Shown here piece by piece: positions 15,483 to 25,021 of a stretch of 64,000 nucleotides of DNA (the first letter of the stretch is position 1; the number at the start of each line of letters is the position of its first letter). The notes beneath the pieces were generated by a model. The model was not told the origin of the DNA. It worked only from the letters and a program-made list of their open reading frames with translations, and did not search any database. Made by a program: the position numbers and the translations under genes. Source of the DNA: Streptomyces sp. MMG1121 (lineage in GTDB: Bacteria; Actinomycetota; Actinomycetes; Streptomycetales; Streptomycetaceae); assembly GCF_001280015.1 (NCBI RefSeq), contig NZ_LGDV01000001.1, positions 62,001-126,000 on the forward strand, written 5' to 3'.

Positions 15483-16706
15483 ATGACGCCCAATAAATCC
15501 CATGCACCCACAGATCGAGAACTGATTCATAAAACAGGACCAATTTCCGAAACCCCCTTCGCCTGTCTCGACGAACGCGTCACCGGCGCCCTCGTCGGAG
15601 CCGCCGTCGGCGACGCCCTCGGCGGCCCGGTCGAGGGCTACTCCCCGGACCAGATCACCGAGCGCCACGGCGGCCGGATCCACGGCGTCGTCGGCCCCTG
15701 GCACGGCGACGCCTGGCGCACCGCCCGCCCCATCGCGCCGTACCACAAGGGCGACGGACACGTCACCGACGACACCCTGATGACCCACGCGCTGATCCGC
15801 GTGTACGCCCGCGTCCGCGACCACCTCGACGCGTACGCCGTGGCCGACCACCTGGTTCCGGACCTGATGACCAACCCCCGCTGGATCCCGGAACTGGAGG
15901 CCGAGGCCCTCCCCCTGCACCGCCTCTTCCTCGCCGAGAAGTGGCTCGTGGCGCGGCTCGCCCACGGCCACGCCGACCCCCGGGAGGCCGGCGTCGGCAA
16001 CATCGTCAACTGCGGGGCCGCGATGTACATGGCCCCCGTCGGCCTGGTCAACGCGGCCCACCCGGCCGCCGCGTACGCCGAGGCGCTGGACCTCGCCGGT
16101 GCGCACCAGTCGTCGTACGGCCGTGAGGCGGCCGGTGTCCTCGCCGCGGCCGTAGCCGCCGCCGCGACCCCGGGCGCGACCCCCGACTCGGTCGTCACCG
16201 CCGCCCTCGCCCTGGCGAAGGACGGCACCCGCGAGGCGATCGAGAAGGTGTGCGAAGTCGCCGTGCGGTACCAGGACTTCGAGTCGGCGCTTCGCCCGCT
16301 GCGCGCGGCGGTGGCCCCGTACGACACCGTCGGCCCGGACTACCGCGCCCCCTCGCTCGGCGCCCGCCGCCCCTCCCGGCTGCACGCGATCGAGGAACTG
16401 CCCGTCGCCCTGGGCATGGTGCTGGTCTCCGGCGGCGACTTCCGGCACGCCGTGCTCGGCGCGGTCAACTACGGCCGCGACTGCGACTCGATCGCCACGA
16501 TGGCCGGCGCGGTCGCGGGCGCCCTCGGCTCACCCGTCCCGCAGGAGTGGGCGAAGGCGGTGGCGGAGGCCAGCCGCCTGGACCTGCGGGCACCGGCCCG
16601 CACGCTCACCGAGGTCACGCGCGAGATCTTCGCGGCGGACGTACGCCGCCGCCGCGCCCACGAGCGGGCCTTCACGGCGCTCGGGGGTAGCGCATGCTCC
16701 GACTGA
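15483..16706 (+). CDS. ADP-ribosylglycohydrolase-family protein 3 (intact metal motifs)
   Basis: 407-residue ARH-family hydrolase. Motifs: VTGALVGAAVGDALGGPVEGY, T95-D-D-T98 (HVTDDTLMTHAL), NIVNCGAAMYMAPVGLVNA in the middle, and D333-C-D-S336 (NYGRDCDSIATMAGAVAGALG). Both metal sites look complete. Two ATGs are possible: 15471 abuts AGGAGG with no spacing, so I prefer 15483, 12 nt downstream of it. The first 25 codons (MTPNKSHAPTDRELIHKTGP...) use A/T-ending codons such as AAT, AAA, CAT, ATT and ACA, unlike the rest of the gene. It follows gene 2 by 8 nt and overlaps gene 4 by 13 nt. Confidence 0.88.
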   Translation: MTPNKSHAPTDRELIHKTGPISETPFACLDERVTGALVGAAVGDALGGPVEGYSPDQITERHGGRIHGVVGPWHGDAWRTARPIAPYHKGDGHVTDDTLMTHALIRVYARVRDHLDAYAVADHLVPDLMTNPRWIPELEAEALPLHRLFLAEKWLVARLAHGHADPREAGVGNIVNCGAAMYMAPVGLVNAAHPAAAYAEALDLAGAHQSSYGREAAGVLAAAVAAAATPGATPDSVVTAALALAKDGTREAIEKVCEVAVRYQDFESALRPLRAAVAPYDTVGPDYRAPSLGARRPSRLHAIEELPVALGMVLVSGGDFRHAVLGAVNYGRDCDSIATMAGAVAGALGSPVPQEWAKAVAEASRLDLRAPARTLTEVTREIFAADVRRRRAHERAFTALGGSACSD

Positions 16707-18052
16707 CCTGGGTCCAGCCGGAGGACCTGCTGGGCCACGAACTCCGCCAGGCCCGCCTGGACGGCCGCGCGCCCTCGGCGATCGAGGCCCGCTGGCGCGC
16801 GGCGGGCGGCCCGGACGCCCCCGACCGGGCGGGGGCGTCCCCGCACCGCACGTCCCGCTATCTGCGCCTGCTGGCGGAGGACCTGCTCGACGAACTGGCC
16901 GATCTTCCCAGCACGTTGGCGGAGTACGAGCCAACAGACCTGGAGCGGATCAGGTCCCTGTGCCCGGACTGGCCGGCCCCGGCCCGCCGCGCTCCCGCCC
17001 CCGCCGCCCTCGAAGCCGCCTGGCTGGGCCGGGCCATCGGCTGTCTGCTCGGCAAACCCGTCGAGAAACTCCCCCTCGACGCCATCCGCGCCCTCGCCCG
17101 GGCCGCCGGCAACTGGCCCCTCACCGGCTACTTCACCGCCGTCGGCGTGGCGCACGACCTCCTGACCGCACACCCCTGGAACAGCCGCTCGGCCGCCACC
17201 TCCCTCGCCGAGAACATCGACGGCATGCCGGAGGACGACGACCTCAACTACCCCCTGCTGAACCTCCTGCTCCTCCAGCGCCACGGAAAGACCTTCACCA
17301 CCACGGACGTGGCCCGGCTCTGGCTGGACGAACTCCCGCCCGGCCGCACCTTCACCGCCGAGCGCATCGCCTACCGCAACCTCCTGACCGGCATCGAACC
17401 CCCGCACACGGCCCGCCACCGCAACCCCTTCCGCGAGTGGATCGGCGCCCTGATCCGCGCCGACGTGCACGGCTGGACCAACCCCGGCGACCCGGCCGCC
17501 GCCGCCGAACAGGCGTACCGCGACGCGGTCTTGACCCATACCGCGAACGGTGTCTACGCGGCGATGTTCACGGCCGCCGTCATCGCCACCGCCGCCACCG
17601 GCAGCCAGGACATCCACGCCTGTCTGCGCGCCGGACGCCGGGTGGTCCCGCCCCGCTCCCGGCTCGCCCGGGCCATCGACCACGCCGTCCGACTGGCCCA
17701 CCGGCACGAGGACTTCGACACCGTCGTGGACGAACTCCACGCCCTGTACGCCCCGGCCCACCACTGGGTCCACGCCGTCCCCAACACCGCTCTGACCGCG
17801 GCCGCCCTCACCCACGCGGACGGCGACTTCACCGGCTCCATCTGCCGTGTGGTCTCCGGGGGCTGGGACACCGACTCGAACGGCGCCACGGCCGGCGGCA
17901 TCGCCGGTCTCCTCGCGGGCAGCCCGGAGGCGCTGCCCGAGCACTGGCGGGCGCCGCTGAAGAACCGGCTCGCGACCACCGTGGCCGACTTCGACGGCAC
18001 CGGCTTCGACACCCTCGCCCATCTCACCCATCTGGAGACGACCCGCTCATGA
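16694..18052 (+). CDS. ADP-ribosylglycohydrolase-family protein 4 (N-terminally extended)
   Basis: 452-residue ARH-family protein with about 105 extra N-terminal residues (MLRLTWVQPEDLLGHELRQ... a helical segment of unknown role) before the usual start (ALEAAWLGRAIGCLLGKPVEKLP). The first acidic motif is altered to E180-D-D-D183 (GMPEDDDLNYPLLN), while the second is good: W-D392-T-D394-S395 (GGWDTDSNGATAGGIAGLLAG). The change from TDDT to EDDD may alter substrate or metal use. GGGGG lies upstream of its ATG, which overlaps gene 3 by 13 nt. Its TGA overlaps the kinase ATG (ATGA). Confidence 0.85.
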   Translation: MLRLTWVQPEDLLGHELRQARLDGRAPSAIEARWRAAGGPDAPDRAGASPHRTSRYLRLLAEDLLDELADLPSTLAEYEPTDLERIRSLCPDWPAPARRAPAPAALEAAWLGRAIGCLLGKPVEKLPLDAIRALARAAGNWPLTGYFTAVGVAHDLLTAHPWNSRSAATSLAENIDGMPEDDDLNYPLLNLLLLQRHGKTFTTTDVARLWLDELPPGRTFTAERIAYRNLLTGIEPPHTARHRNPFREWIGALIRADVHGWTNPGDPAAAAEQAYRDAVLTHTANGVYAAMFTAAVIATAATGSQDIHACLRAGRRVVPPRSRLARAIDHAVRLAHRHEDFDTVVDELHALYAPAHHWVHAVPNTALTAAALTHADGDFTGSICRVVSGGWDTDSNGATAGGIAGLLAGSPEALPEHWRAPLKNRLATTVADFDGTGFDTLAHLTHLETTRS

Positions 18053-18942
18053 CCCACATCGTCGTCCTCGGCAGCATGAACATGGACCTCGTCACCTACG
18101 TCGCGAAGGCTCCACAGCGCGGCGAGACCGTGACGGGCCGGGAGTTCCGTACGGTCCCCGGCGGCAAGGGCGCCAACCAGGCCATCGCCGCGGCCCGAGC
18201 CGGCGCCACCGTCTCGATGATCGGCGCGATCGGCAACGACGCCTTCGGCCTGCGGATGCGCGACACCCTCGAACACTCCGGCGTGGACACCGACTTCCTG
18301 CGCACCGTCGAGGACCCCTCCGGCACCGCGCACATCGTGGTGGACGACGAGGGCGGCAACGCGATCGTCGTCATCCCCGGCGCGAACGGCACCGTCGACC
18401 ACCTCTCCCCCGGCGACGAGGCCGTGATCGCCTCCGCCGACGCGCTGCTGCTGCAACTGGAGATCCCGCTCGCCGCCGTCGTCGCGGGCGCCCGGGCGGC
18501 CCGCCGGCACGGGGTCCGTACGGTCCTGACCCCGTCTCCCGCCCAGCCACTGCCGCCCGAACTCCTCGCCGCGACCGACCTGTTGGTGCCCAACGAGTAC
18601 GAGGCGGTCACCCTGACCGGCCGCACCGACCCGCGCGAGGCCGCCGTCGCCCTGCTGGAGCTGGTGCCGCAGGTCGTCGTCACCCTGGGCGCGACCGGCT
18701 GTCTGTACCGGGCCCGCGGCACCGAACCGCTCGTGGTCCCGGCGCCGCGGGTGACCGCGGTCGATTCCACGGGCGCCGGGGACACCTTCGTCGGCACGCT
18801 CGCGGTGGCCCTCGCCGAGGAGAAACCGGTGCGGGAGGCCCTGTCCTGGGCGGCGGCCGCGGCGGCGATCTCCGTCCAGCGGGAAGGGGCCTCGGCGTCG
18901 ATGCCGTACCGCCCGGAGATCGACGCCCGGTTCACCGCATGA
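18049..18942 (+). CDS. PfkB-family sugar kinase, ribokinase-like
   Basis: 297-residue ribokinase-type kinase, expected to phosphorylate a pentose or nucleoside at a hydroxymethyl group with ATP. N-terminal signature: VVLGSMNMDLVTYVAKAPQRGETVTG then VPGGKGANQAIAAARAGA (residues 37-54). C-terminal signature: VTAVDSTGAGDTFVGTLAVAL, with D245 as the catalytic base in the GAGD anion hole. NEYEAVTLTG provides the NxxE Mg2+ motif. It is coupled by ATGA overlaps to ARH gene 4 upstream and the CoA-transferase downstream. Ribose, ribose-like sugars or nucleosides are plausible substrates; the neighbouring glycohydrolases favour ribose. That part is inference. Confidence 0.9.
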   Translation: MTHIVVLGSMNMDLVTYVAKAPQRGETVTGREFRTVPGGKGANQAIAAARAGATVSMIGAIGNDAFGLRMRDTLEHSGVDTDFLRTVEDPSGTAHIVVDDEGGNAIVVIPGANGTVDHLSPGDEAVIASADALLLQLEIPLAAVVAGARAARRHGVRTVLTPSPAQPLPPELLAATDLLVPNEYEAVTLTGRTDPREAAVALLELVPQVVVTLGATGCLYRARGTEPLVVPAPRVTAVDSTGAGDTFVGTLAVALAEEKPVREALSWAAAAAAISVQREGASASMPYRPEIDARFTA

Positions 18943-20138
18943 GTACGACGACGACAGCGCCGCTCGCCGGTCTGCGGGTGCTGGATCTCGCGACCCTCTT
19001 CGCCGGGCCGCTGGCCGCCACGCTGCTCGGCGACTTCGGCGCCGAGGTGATCAAGGTCGAGCATCCGCGCCGGCCCGACCCGTCCCGGGGGCACGGTCCG
19101 GCCAGGCACGGCGTCGGACTGTGGTGGAAGGTGCTCGGCCGCAACAAGCGCACCATCACCCTCGATCTGTCCACGCCCGGCGGCCGGGCCACCCTGCTCC
19201 GGCTCGCCGCCGGCGCCGACGTGGTGATCGAGAACTTCCGGCCCGGCACCCTGGAGAGATGGGAACTGGGCTGGGAGGAGCTGTCCACGGCCAATCCGCG
19301 CCTCGTCCTCGCCCGGGTCACCGCCTTCGGCCAGTTCGGCCCGGCTGCGCACCGGCCCGGCTTCGGCACCCTCGCCGAGGCGCTGAGCGGCTTCGCCGCG
19401 ATCACCGGCGAAGCGGACGCCCCACCGACGCTGCCGCCCTTCGGCCTCGCGGACTCGGTCGCGGGCCTGGCGACCGCGTTCGCGGTGCTGACGGCCCTGT
19501 CCGCACGGGAGCACACCGGCGCCGGGCAGGTCGTGGACATGGCGATCATCGAGCCGATCCTGTCGGTCCTCGGCCCGCACCCCACCTGGTACGACCAGCT
19601 CGGCCATGTACAACGACGCACCGGGAACAGGTCCGCGAACAACGCCCCGCGCAACACCTACCGCACCGCCGACGGCGCCTGGGTCGCGGTCTCCACGTCC
19701 GCGCAGTCGGTCGCCGAGCGCGTGATGCGCCTGGTGGGCAGCCCGGAGCTGATCGCGGAGCCGTGGTTCGCGACCGGCGCGGACCGGGCCGCCCACGCCG
19801 ACGTCCTGGACGCGGCGGTCGGCTCCTGGATCGCCGCCCGCACCCGCACCGAGGTGCTCGCCGCCTTCGAGAAGGCGGAGGCGGCCGTCGCCCCCGTCCA
19901 GGACGTCCGGGACGTCCTGGAGGACCCCCAGTACCAGGCCCTGGACACGATCACCACGGTCGCCGACCCCGAACTCGGCCCGCTGCGCATGCAGAACGTC
20001 CTCTTCCGGCTCTCCTCGACCCCCGGCGCGATCCGCTGGGCCGGCCGGCCGCACGGCGCCGACACCGACGCCGTCCTCACCGAGCTGGGTCTCACCGCGG
20101 CCGACATCGCCGCCCTGCGCGCGGCGGGCGCCCTGTGA
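18939..20138 (+). CDS. Family III CoA-transferase (CaiB/BaiF type)
   Basis: 399-residue formyl-CoA-transferase-fold enzyme that moves CoA between carboxylic acids. Family features: LAGLRVLDLATLFAGPLAATLLGDFGAEVIKVEHPRRPDPSR at the N terminus; WWKVLGRNKRTITLDLSTPGGRATLLRLAAGADVVIENFRPGTLERW; then GLADSVAGLATAF, where D172 sits at the position of the catalytic Asp that forms the mixed anhydride; and EHTGAGQVVDMAI. Its ATG overlaps the kinase stop (ATGA) and its stop overlaps the lyase GTG (GTGA). Substrate unknown. Adjacent CitE-like lyases often pair with such enzymes in hydroxy-acid breakdown (citramalate or malate type). Confidence 0.9.
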   Translation: MSTTTTAPLAGLRVLDLATLFAGPLAATLLGDFGAEVIKVEHPRRPDPSRGHGPARHGVGLWWKVLGRNKRTITLDLSTPGGRATLLRLAAGADVVIENFRPGTLERWELGWEELSTANPRLVLARVTAFGQFGPAAHRPGFGTLAEALSGFAAITGEADAPPTLPPFGLADSVAGLATAFAVLTALSAREHTGAGQVVDMAIIEPILSVLGPHPTWYDQLGHVQRRTGNRSANNAPRNTYRTADGAWVAVSTSAQSVAERVMRLVGSPELIAEPWFATGADRAAHADVLDAAVGSWIAARTRTEVLAAFEKAEAAVAPVQDVRDVLEDPQYQALDTITTVADPELGPLRMQNVLFRLSSTPGAIRWAGRPHGADTDAVLTELGLTAADIAALRAAGAL

Positions 20139-20947
20139 CCCGGCCCCCGCTCACCTGGCTCTACGTCCCCGGCGACCGACCTCCCGTGATGGCCAAGGCG
20201 CTGACCGCGGGCGCCGACGTGGTGGTGATCGACCTGGAGGACGCGGTCGCCCCGGACCGCAAGGAGTACGCCCGCGCGGCCACGGCCGACCTGCTCAGCG
20301 AGCCCCGGCCGGTCCCGGTGCAGGTCCGTGTCAACGCCCTGGACAGCCCCTGGGCAGCCGAGGACCTGGCCACGCTGACAGCCTGCCCCGGCCCGGCGGG
20401 CCTACGGCTGCCCAAGGTGAGCTCCCCGGACGAGATCGGACGGGTCGCCGCGGCCACCCCGCTCCCGCTGTACGCCCTGCTGGAGACGGCCCTCGGCATC
20501 GAGCACGCCTACGCCATCGCCACCGCGCACCCCGCGCTGCGGGGCATCGCCCTCGGCGAGGCGGATCTCCGGGCCGACCTCGGCGTACGGGCCGACGCGG
20601 GCCTCGACTGGCCGCGCTCCCGGGTGATCGTCGCCGCGCGTGCGGCGGGGCTCGCCCCACCGCCCCAGTCGGTCCACCCCGACATCCGCGATCTGGCCGG
20701 CCTCGCCGCCTCCTGCGCCCACGGCCGCGCCCTCGGCTTCCTGGGCCGCGCCGCGATCCACCCCCGCCAGCTGCCGGTGATCGAACAGGCCTATCTGCCC
20801 ACACCGGCGGAGATCGAACACGCGGAGACGGTCCTCAAGGCGGCGACGACGCAGGAGGGTGCCCAGGCGCTGCCGGACGGTCGATTCGTCGACGCGGCGG
20901 TGGTGGCGACGGCCCGCCGGACCCTGTCACTGGCCCACAGAGGCTGA
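20135..20947 (+). CDS. CitE/HpcH-type lyase (acyl-CoA lyase or aldolase)
   Basis: 270-residue TIM-barrel lyase of the HpcH/HpaI aldolase and citrate-lyase-beta family. Motifs: LYVPGDRPPVMAKALTAGADVVVIDLEDAVAPDRK at the N terminus, VRVN (R65), E117 in YALLETALGIEHAYAI and D144 in GIALGEADLRADLG, the usual Mg2+-binding Glu/Asp pair. Stand-alone CitE-like proteins typically cleave beta-hydroxyacyl-CoA such as citramalyl- or malyl-CoA. No CitD or CitF genes are present, so it is not citrate lyase proper. It is the last gene of the operon and ends just before a bidirectional hairpin. Fits the CoA thioester made by the preceding transferase, by inference. Confidence 0.87.
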   Translation: MTRPPLTWLYVPGDRPPVMAKALTAGADVVVIDLEDAVAPDRKEYARAATADLLSEPRPVPVQVRVNALDSPWAAEDLATLTACPGPAGLRLPKVSSPDEIGRVAAATPLPLYALLETALGIEHAYAIATAHPALRGIALGEADLRADLGVRADAGLDWPRSRVIVAARAAGLAPPPQSVHPDIRDLAGLAASCAHGRALGFLGRAAIHPRQLPVIEQAYLPTPAEIEHAETVLKAATTQEGAQALPDGRFVDAAVVATARRTLSLAHRG

Positions 20948-20956
20948 CCGCATACG

Positions 20957-20989
20957 CCGAGGGCGCCCGAACGGTCCGGGCGCCCTCGG
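20957..20989. terminator. Bidirectional hairpin between the ARH operon and lgt
   Basis: Perfect 13-bp stem CCGAGGGCGCCCG (20957-20969) / CGGGCGCCCTCGG (20977-20989), 7-nt loop, in the 59-bp gap between convergent genes. Confidence 0.8.
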
Positions 20990-21006
20990 TGTCGTACCGG
21001 CGGCTG

Positions 21007-21978
21007 TCAGCTCTTCTTCGCCGACCCTGCCTCGTCCTTCGAAGATTCCTGCGCTTCCTGAGGTTCCTGAGGTTCCTGAGTGTCGGCGGACTCCGGGGAC
21101 TCCTGTGATTCCGGGGAGCCGGCGGCCTGCGGCTGCGCGTCCTCCTCCGCGCCGGACACCTCGGCACCGGGTTCGACGACGGGCTCCCGCCCGGGCCGCA
21201 TCCTGGACGACACCACCATGTAGGTCACCGCGAGGAGGAACACGAGGAGCGCGGTCCAGTCGTTCAGGCGAAGGCCCAGGATGTGGTGCGCGTCGTCCAC
21301 GCGCATGTACTCGATCCAGCCGCGGCCCACGCAGTACGCGGCGACGTACAGGGCGAACGCCCGGCCGTGGCCCAGCTTGAAGCGGCGGTCGGCCCAGATC
21401 ACCAGGAAGCCCACGCCGACACACCACAGGGACTCGTAGAGGAAGGTCGGGTGGTAGTAGCCCGGCACCCGGCCGCCCTCGGAGGAGGTGATGTGCAGCG
21501 CCCATGGAACATGCGTCTCGCGGCCGTACAGCTCCTGGTTGAACCAGTTGCCCCAGCGGCCGATGGCCTGCGCGAAGGCGATGCCGGGTGCGACGGCGTC
21601 GGCGTACGCGGGCATCGGGATGCCCCGGCGCCGGGCACCGATCCAGGCGCCGAGCGCGCCGAGCGCGATCGCGCCCCAGATGCCGAGGCCGCCCTCCCAC
21701 ACCTTGAAGGCGTCCACCCAGTCACGGCCCTTGCTGAAGTACAGCTCGTAGTCCGTGATCACGTGGTACAGCCGACCGCCGACCAGGCCGAAGGGCACGG
21801 CCCAGACCGCGATGTCGGCGACCGTGCCGGTGCGGCCGCCCCGGGCGATCCAGCGCTTGTTGCCGAGCCAGACCGCGACGAAGACACCGATGATGATGCA
21901 GAAGGCATAGCCGCGCAGCGGGATGGGGCCGAGATACAGCACCCCGCGCGACGGGCTGGGAATGTAGGCAAGTTCCAT
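21007..21978 (-). CDS. lgt: Prolipoprotein diacylglyceryl transferase
   Basis: 323-residue membrane enzyme that attaches diacylglycerol to the lipobox Cys of prolipoproteins. About seven hydrophobic helices with the Lgt hallmarks GPIPLRGYAFCIIIGVFVAVWLGNKRW, VGGRLYHVITDYELYF, KVWEGGLGIWGAIALG, IGRWGNWFNQELYG and YHPTFLYESLW. The actinobacterial C-terminal extension (about 55 residues) is acidic and repetitive (PESADTQEPQEPQEAQESSKDEAGSAKKS) and likely cytosolic and disordered. ATG at 21978 (MELAYIPSPSRGV). Convergent with the ARH operon. Its partner lspA lies elsewhere in the window. Confidence 0.96.
   Translation of the reverse strand: MELAYIPSPSRGVLYLGPIPLRGYAFCIIIGVFVAVWLGNKRWIARGGRTGTVADIAVWAVPFGLVGGRLYHVITDYELYFSKGRDWVDAFKVWEGGLGIWGAIALGALGAWIGARRRGIPMPAYADAVAPGIAFAQAIGRWGNWFNQELYGRETHVPWALHITSSEGGRVPGYYHPTFLYESLWCVGVGFLVIWADRRFKLGHGRAFALYVAAYCVGRGWIEYMRVDDAHHILGLRLNDWTALLVFLLAVTYMVVSSRMRPGREPVVEPGAEVSGAEEDAQPQAAGSPESQESPESADTQEPQEPQEAQESSKDEAGSAKKS
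21055..21081. repeat. Triple 9-bp tandem repeat in lgt
   Basis: Three units of TTCCTGAGG/T encode the Pro-Gln-Glu repeats of the Lgt C-terminal tail on the minus strand. The unit keeps the reading frame, so slippage would only lengthen or shorten the tail. Confidence 0.6.
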
Positions 21979-22062
21979 GGCAAGTCCGACGCTACCGTGC
22001 CGGACCGTGCAGACGGCAAGCAGCCCGGCTACGGGAACGTAACGGGGACGTGAGAAAAACGG

Positions 22063-22836
22063 CTATCCGCGGTTGGCCGCCTCGACCATCTGCTTCAGCT
22101 TGGCCGGGGTCATGCTCGTGTCCTGGTAGATGTTCTTGCCGCCGAGCAGGACCGTGGGCGTGCCGGTGAAGCCGCCGCCCTGGAAGGCCTTGTTCGCCTT
22201 GTTCACCCAGCTGTCATGGGTGCCGTCGTTGACGCACTTGCGGAAGGCGGGCGTGTCGAGGCCGCCGACCTTGCCGGCCAGCTCGATCAGCTTGGCGTTG
22301 CCGGCGTAGGCGTCGTCGGTCTCCTTGGGCTGGTTCGCGTACAGCACGTCGTGGTAGTCGCGGAACTTTCCGGCGTCCTGGGCGCAGGCCGCGGCGTTGG
22401 CCCCGCGCAGGGAGCCGCTGCCGCCGAGATTGCCGTCGATCAGCCGAACCAGGTGGTACTCGATTCTGAGCTTGCCGGCGTCGGCCAGTTCGTGGAGCGT
22501 CGGGCGGTAGGCGACCTCGAAGGCCTGGCAGGCCGGGCAGCGGACGTCCTCCCAGATGGTGAGCGTCGACTTGGCGCCGTCCTTGCCGACCGGGATCGCG
22601 AGGCTGTCCTTGCCCTGCGCGCCCGAGGGCGCCACGACCGGGCCCGCCTTGGCGGCCTTGTTCTTGCCGACATTCGCGGCGACCACCCCGATCACCGCCG
22701 CGAGACCGAGGACGCAGACGACGCTCGCGCCCACGATCAGCGTGCGCCGCCGCTTCTCCCCTGTCTTCTGCTTCTCACGCTCGACCGCCAGCCGCTCCCG
22801 GGCGGTGCGCTTTCCGTCACGGTTCTTCTCGCTCAC
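22063..22836 (-). CDS. Membrane-anchored DsbA-like thiol oxidoreductase
   Basis: 257 residues. A basic cytosolic stretch (MSEKNRDGKRTARERLAVEREKQKTGEKRRR) precedes one membrane helix (TLIVGASVVCVLGLAAVIGVVAANVG) and an extracytoplasmic thioredoxin/DsbA domain. The active site is C-P-A-C in LTIWEDVRCPACQAFEVAY; the cis-Pro region is GGFTGTPTVLLGGKNIY. Two more cysteines (AAACAQDAG, AFRKCVND) lie in the helical insert. Predicted to act on disulfides of exported proteins. Starts at ATG 22836. It lies downstream of the trpA terminator, so is probably transcribed separately. A paralogue sits at 53575-54387. Confidence 0.88.
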   Translation of the reverse strand: MSEKNRDGKRTARERLAVEREKQKTGEKRRRTLIVGASVVCVLGLAAVIGVVAANVGKNKAAKAGPVVAPSGAQGKDSLAIPVGKDGAKSTLTIWEDVRCPACQAFEVAYRPTLHELADAGKLRIEYHLVRLIDGNLGGSGSLRGANAAACAQDAGKFRDYHDVLYANQPKETDDAYAGNAKLIELAGKVGGLDTPAFRKCVNDGTHDSWVNKANKAFQGGGFTGTPTVLLGGKNIYQDTSMTPAKLKQMVEAANRG

Positions 22837-22850
22837 ACCCCCAGAACGAA

Positions 22851-22877
22851 CCGGGGAGGCGCAGCGCGCCTCCCCGG
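22851..22877 (-). terminator. Terminator of the trp operon
   Basis: Perfect 12-bp hairpin CCGGGGAGGCGC (22851-22862) / GCGCCTCCCCGG (22866-22877) with a 3-nt loop, 45 nt past the trpA stop. Confidence 0.8.
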
Positions 22878-22922
22878 CCCGAGGTCCACCCGTTCGAGTG
22901 ACCGAATGTGAGCGACGGACGG

Positions 22923-23737
22923 CTAGGCCTGTCCGCGCACGCCCTTCGCCAGGTCCCCGGCCAGTTCACGGACCGCCGCGATGCCCGACGCGTGGTCGGG
23001 GGCGTCCAGCATCCGCTTCACGAACGCCGAGCCGACGATGACGCCGTCGGCGAAGCCGGCGACCTCGGCGGCCTGGGTGCTGTTGGAGACACCGAGCCCG
23101 ACGCAGACGGGCAGCGCGGTGCCGGTGGCCCGGGTGCGCTCGACCAGGTTCTGGGCCTGGACGCCGACCGACTCGCGGGTGCCGGTGACGCCCATGAGCG
23201 AGGCGGCGTAGACGAAGCCGCTGCCCGCGGCGGTGATCTCCGCGAGCCGTGCGTCCTTACTGCTGGGGGCGACGACGAACACGGTGGCCAGACCGTGCTT
23301 GTCCGCGTGCTCCCGCCACGGCGCCGACTCCTGCACCGGCAGGTCGGGCAGGATGCAGCCCGCGCCGCCCGCCTCGGCCAGCTCGGCGGTGAAGCGCTCG
23401 ACGCCGTAGCGGTCGATCGGGTTCCAGTACGTCATGACGAGGACGGGCTTGCCGGTGGCCTCGTACGCCTCCCGGACCGTACGCATGACGTCGGCGATCT
23501 TGACCCCGCCCCGCAGGGCGATGTCGTCGGCGGTCTGGATGACCGGGCCGTCGAGGACGGGGTCGCTGTGCGGCAGACCGACCTCCACGACGTCCGCCCC
23601 GCCGTCGAAGACGGCCTTGATCGCCTCGATGCCGCCGTCCACGGTCGGGAACCCGGCCGGGAGGTAGGCGATGAGCGCGGACCGGCCCTCGGCCTTGGCA
23701 CCGGCGAGGGTGTCGGACAGCAGCTGAATGTTCCCGC

Positions 23738-23741
<4 letters not shown>
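22923..23741 (-). CDS. trpA: Tryptophan synthase alpha subunit
   Basis: 272 residues. Cleaves indole-3-glycerol phosphate to indole and glyceraldehyde 3-phosphate, passing indole to TrpB. Motifs: [48 protein letters not shown] (catalytic Glu in VEVG and Asp in the DGP loop region), [20 protein letters not shown] and [31 protein letters not shown]. Full length. Its GTG start overlaps the trpB TGA (GTGA), so the two synthase subunits are co-translated. A terminator hairpin follows. Confidence 0.97.

Positions 23742-25021
<1,280 letters not shown>

Noticed and set aside
13121..18052. DraT/DraG-type nitrogenase control or a toxin-antitoxin-like ADP-ribosylation system
   Set aside because: No ADP-ribosyltransferase or nitrogenase gene is present in the window; the partners are metabolic enzymes.
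20135..20947. Citrate lyase beta subunit proper
   Set aside because: No acyl-carrier (CitD) or alpha (CitF) genes are adjacent; it groups with stand-alone CitE-like lyases.
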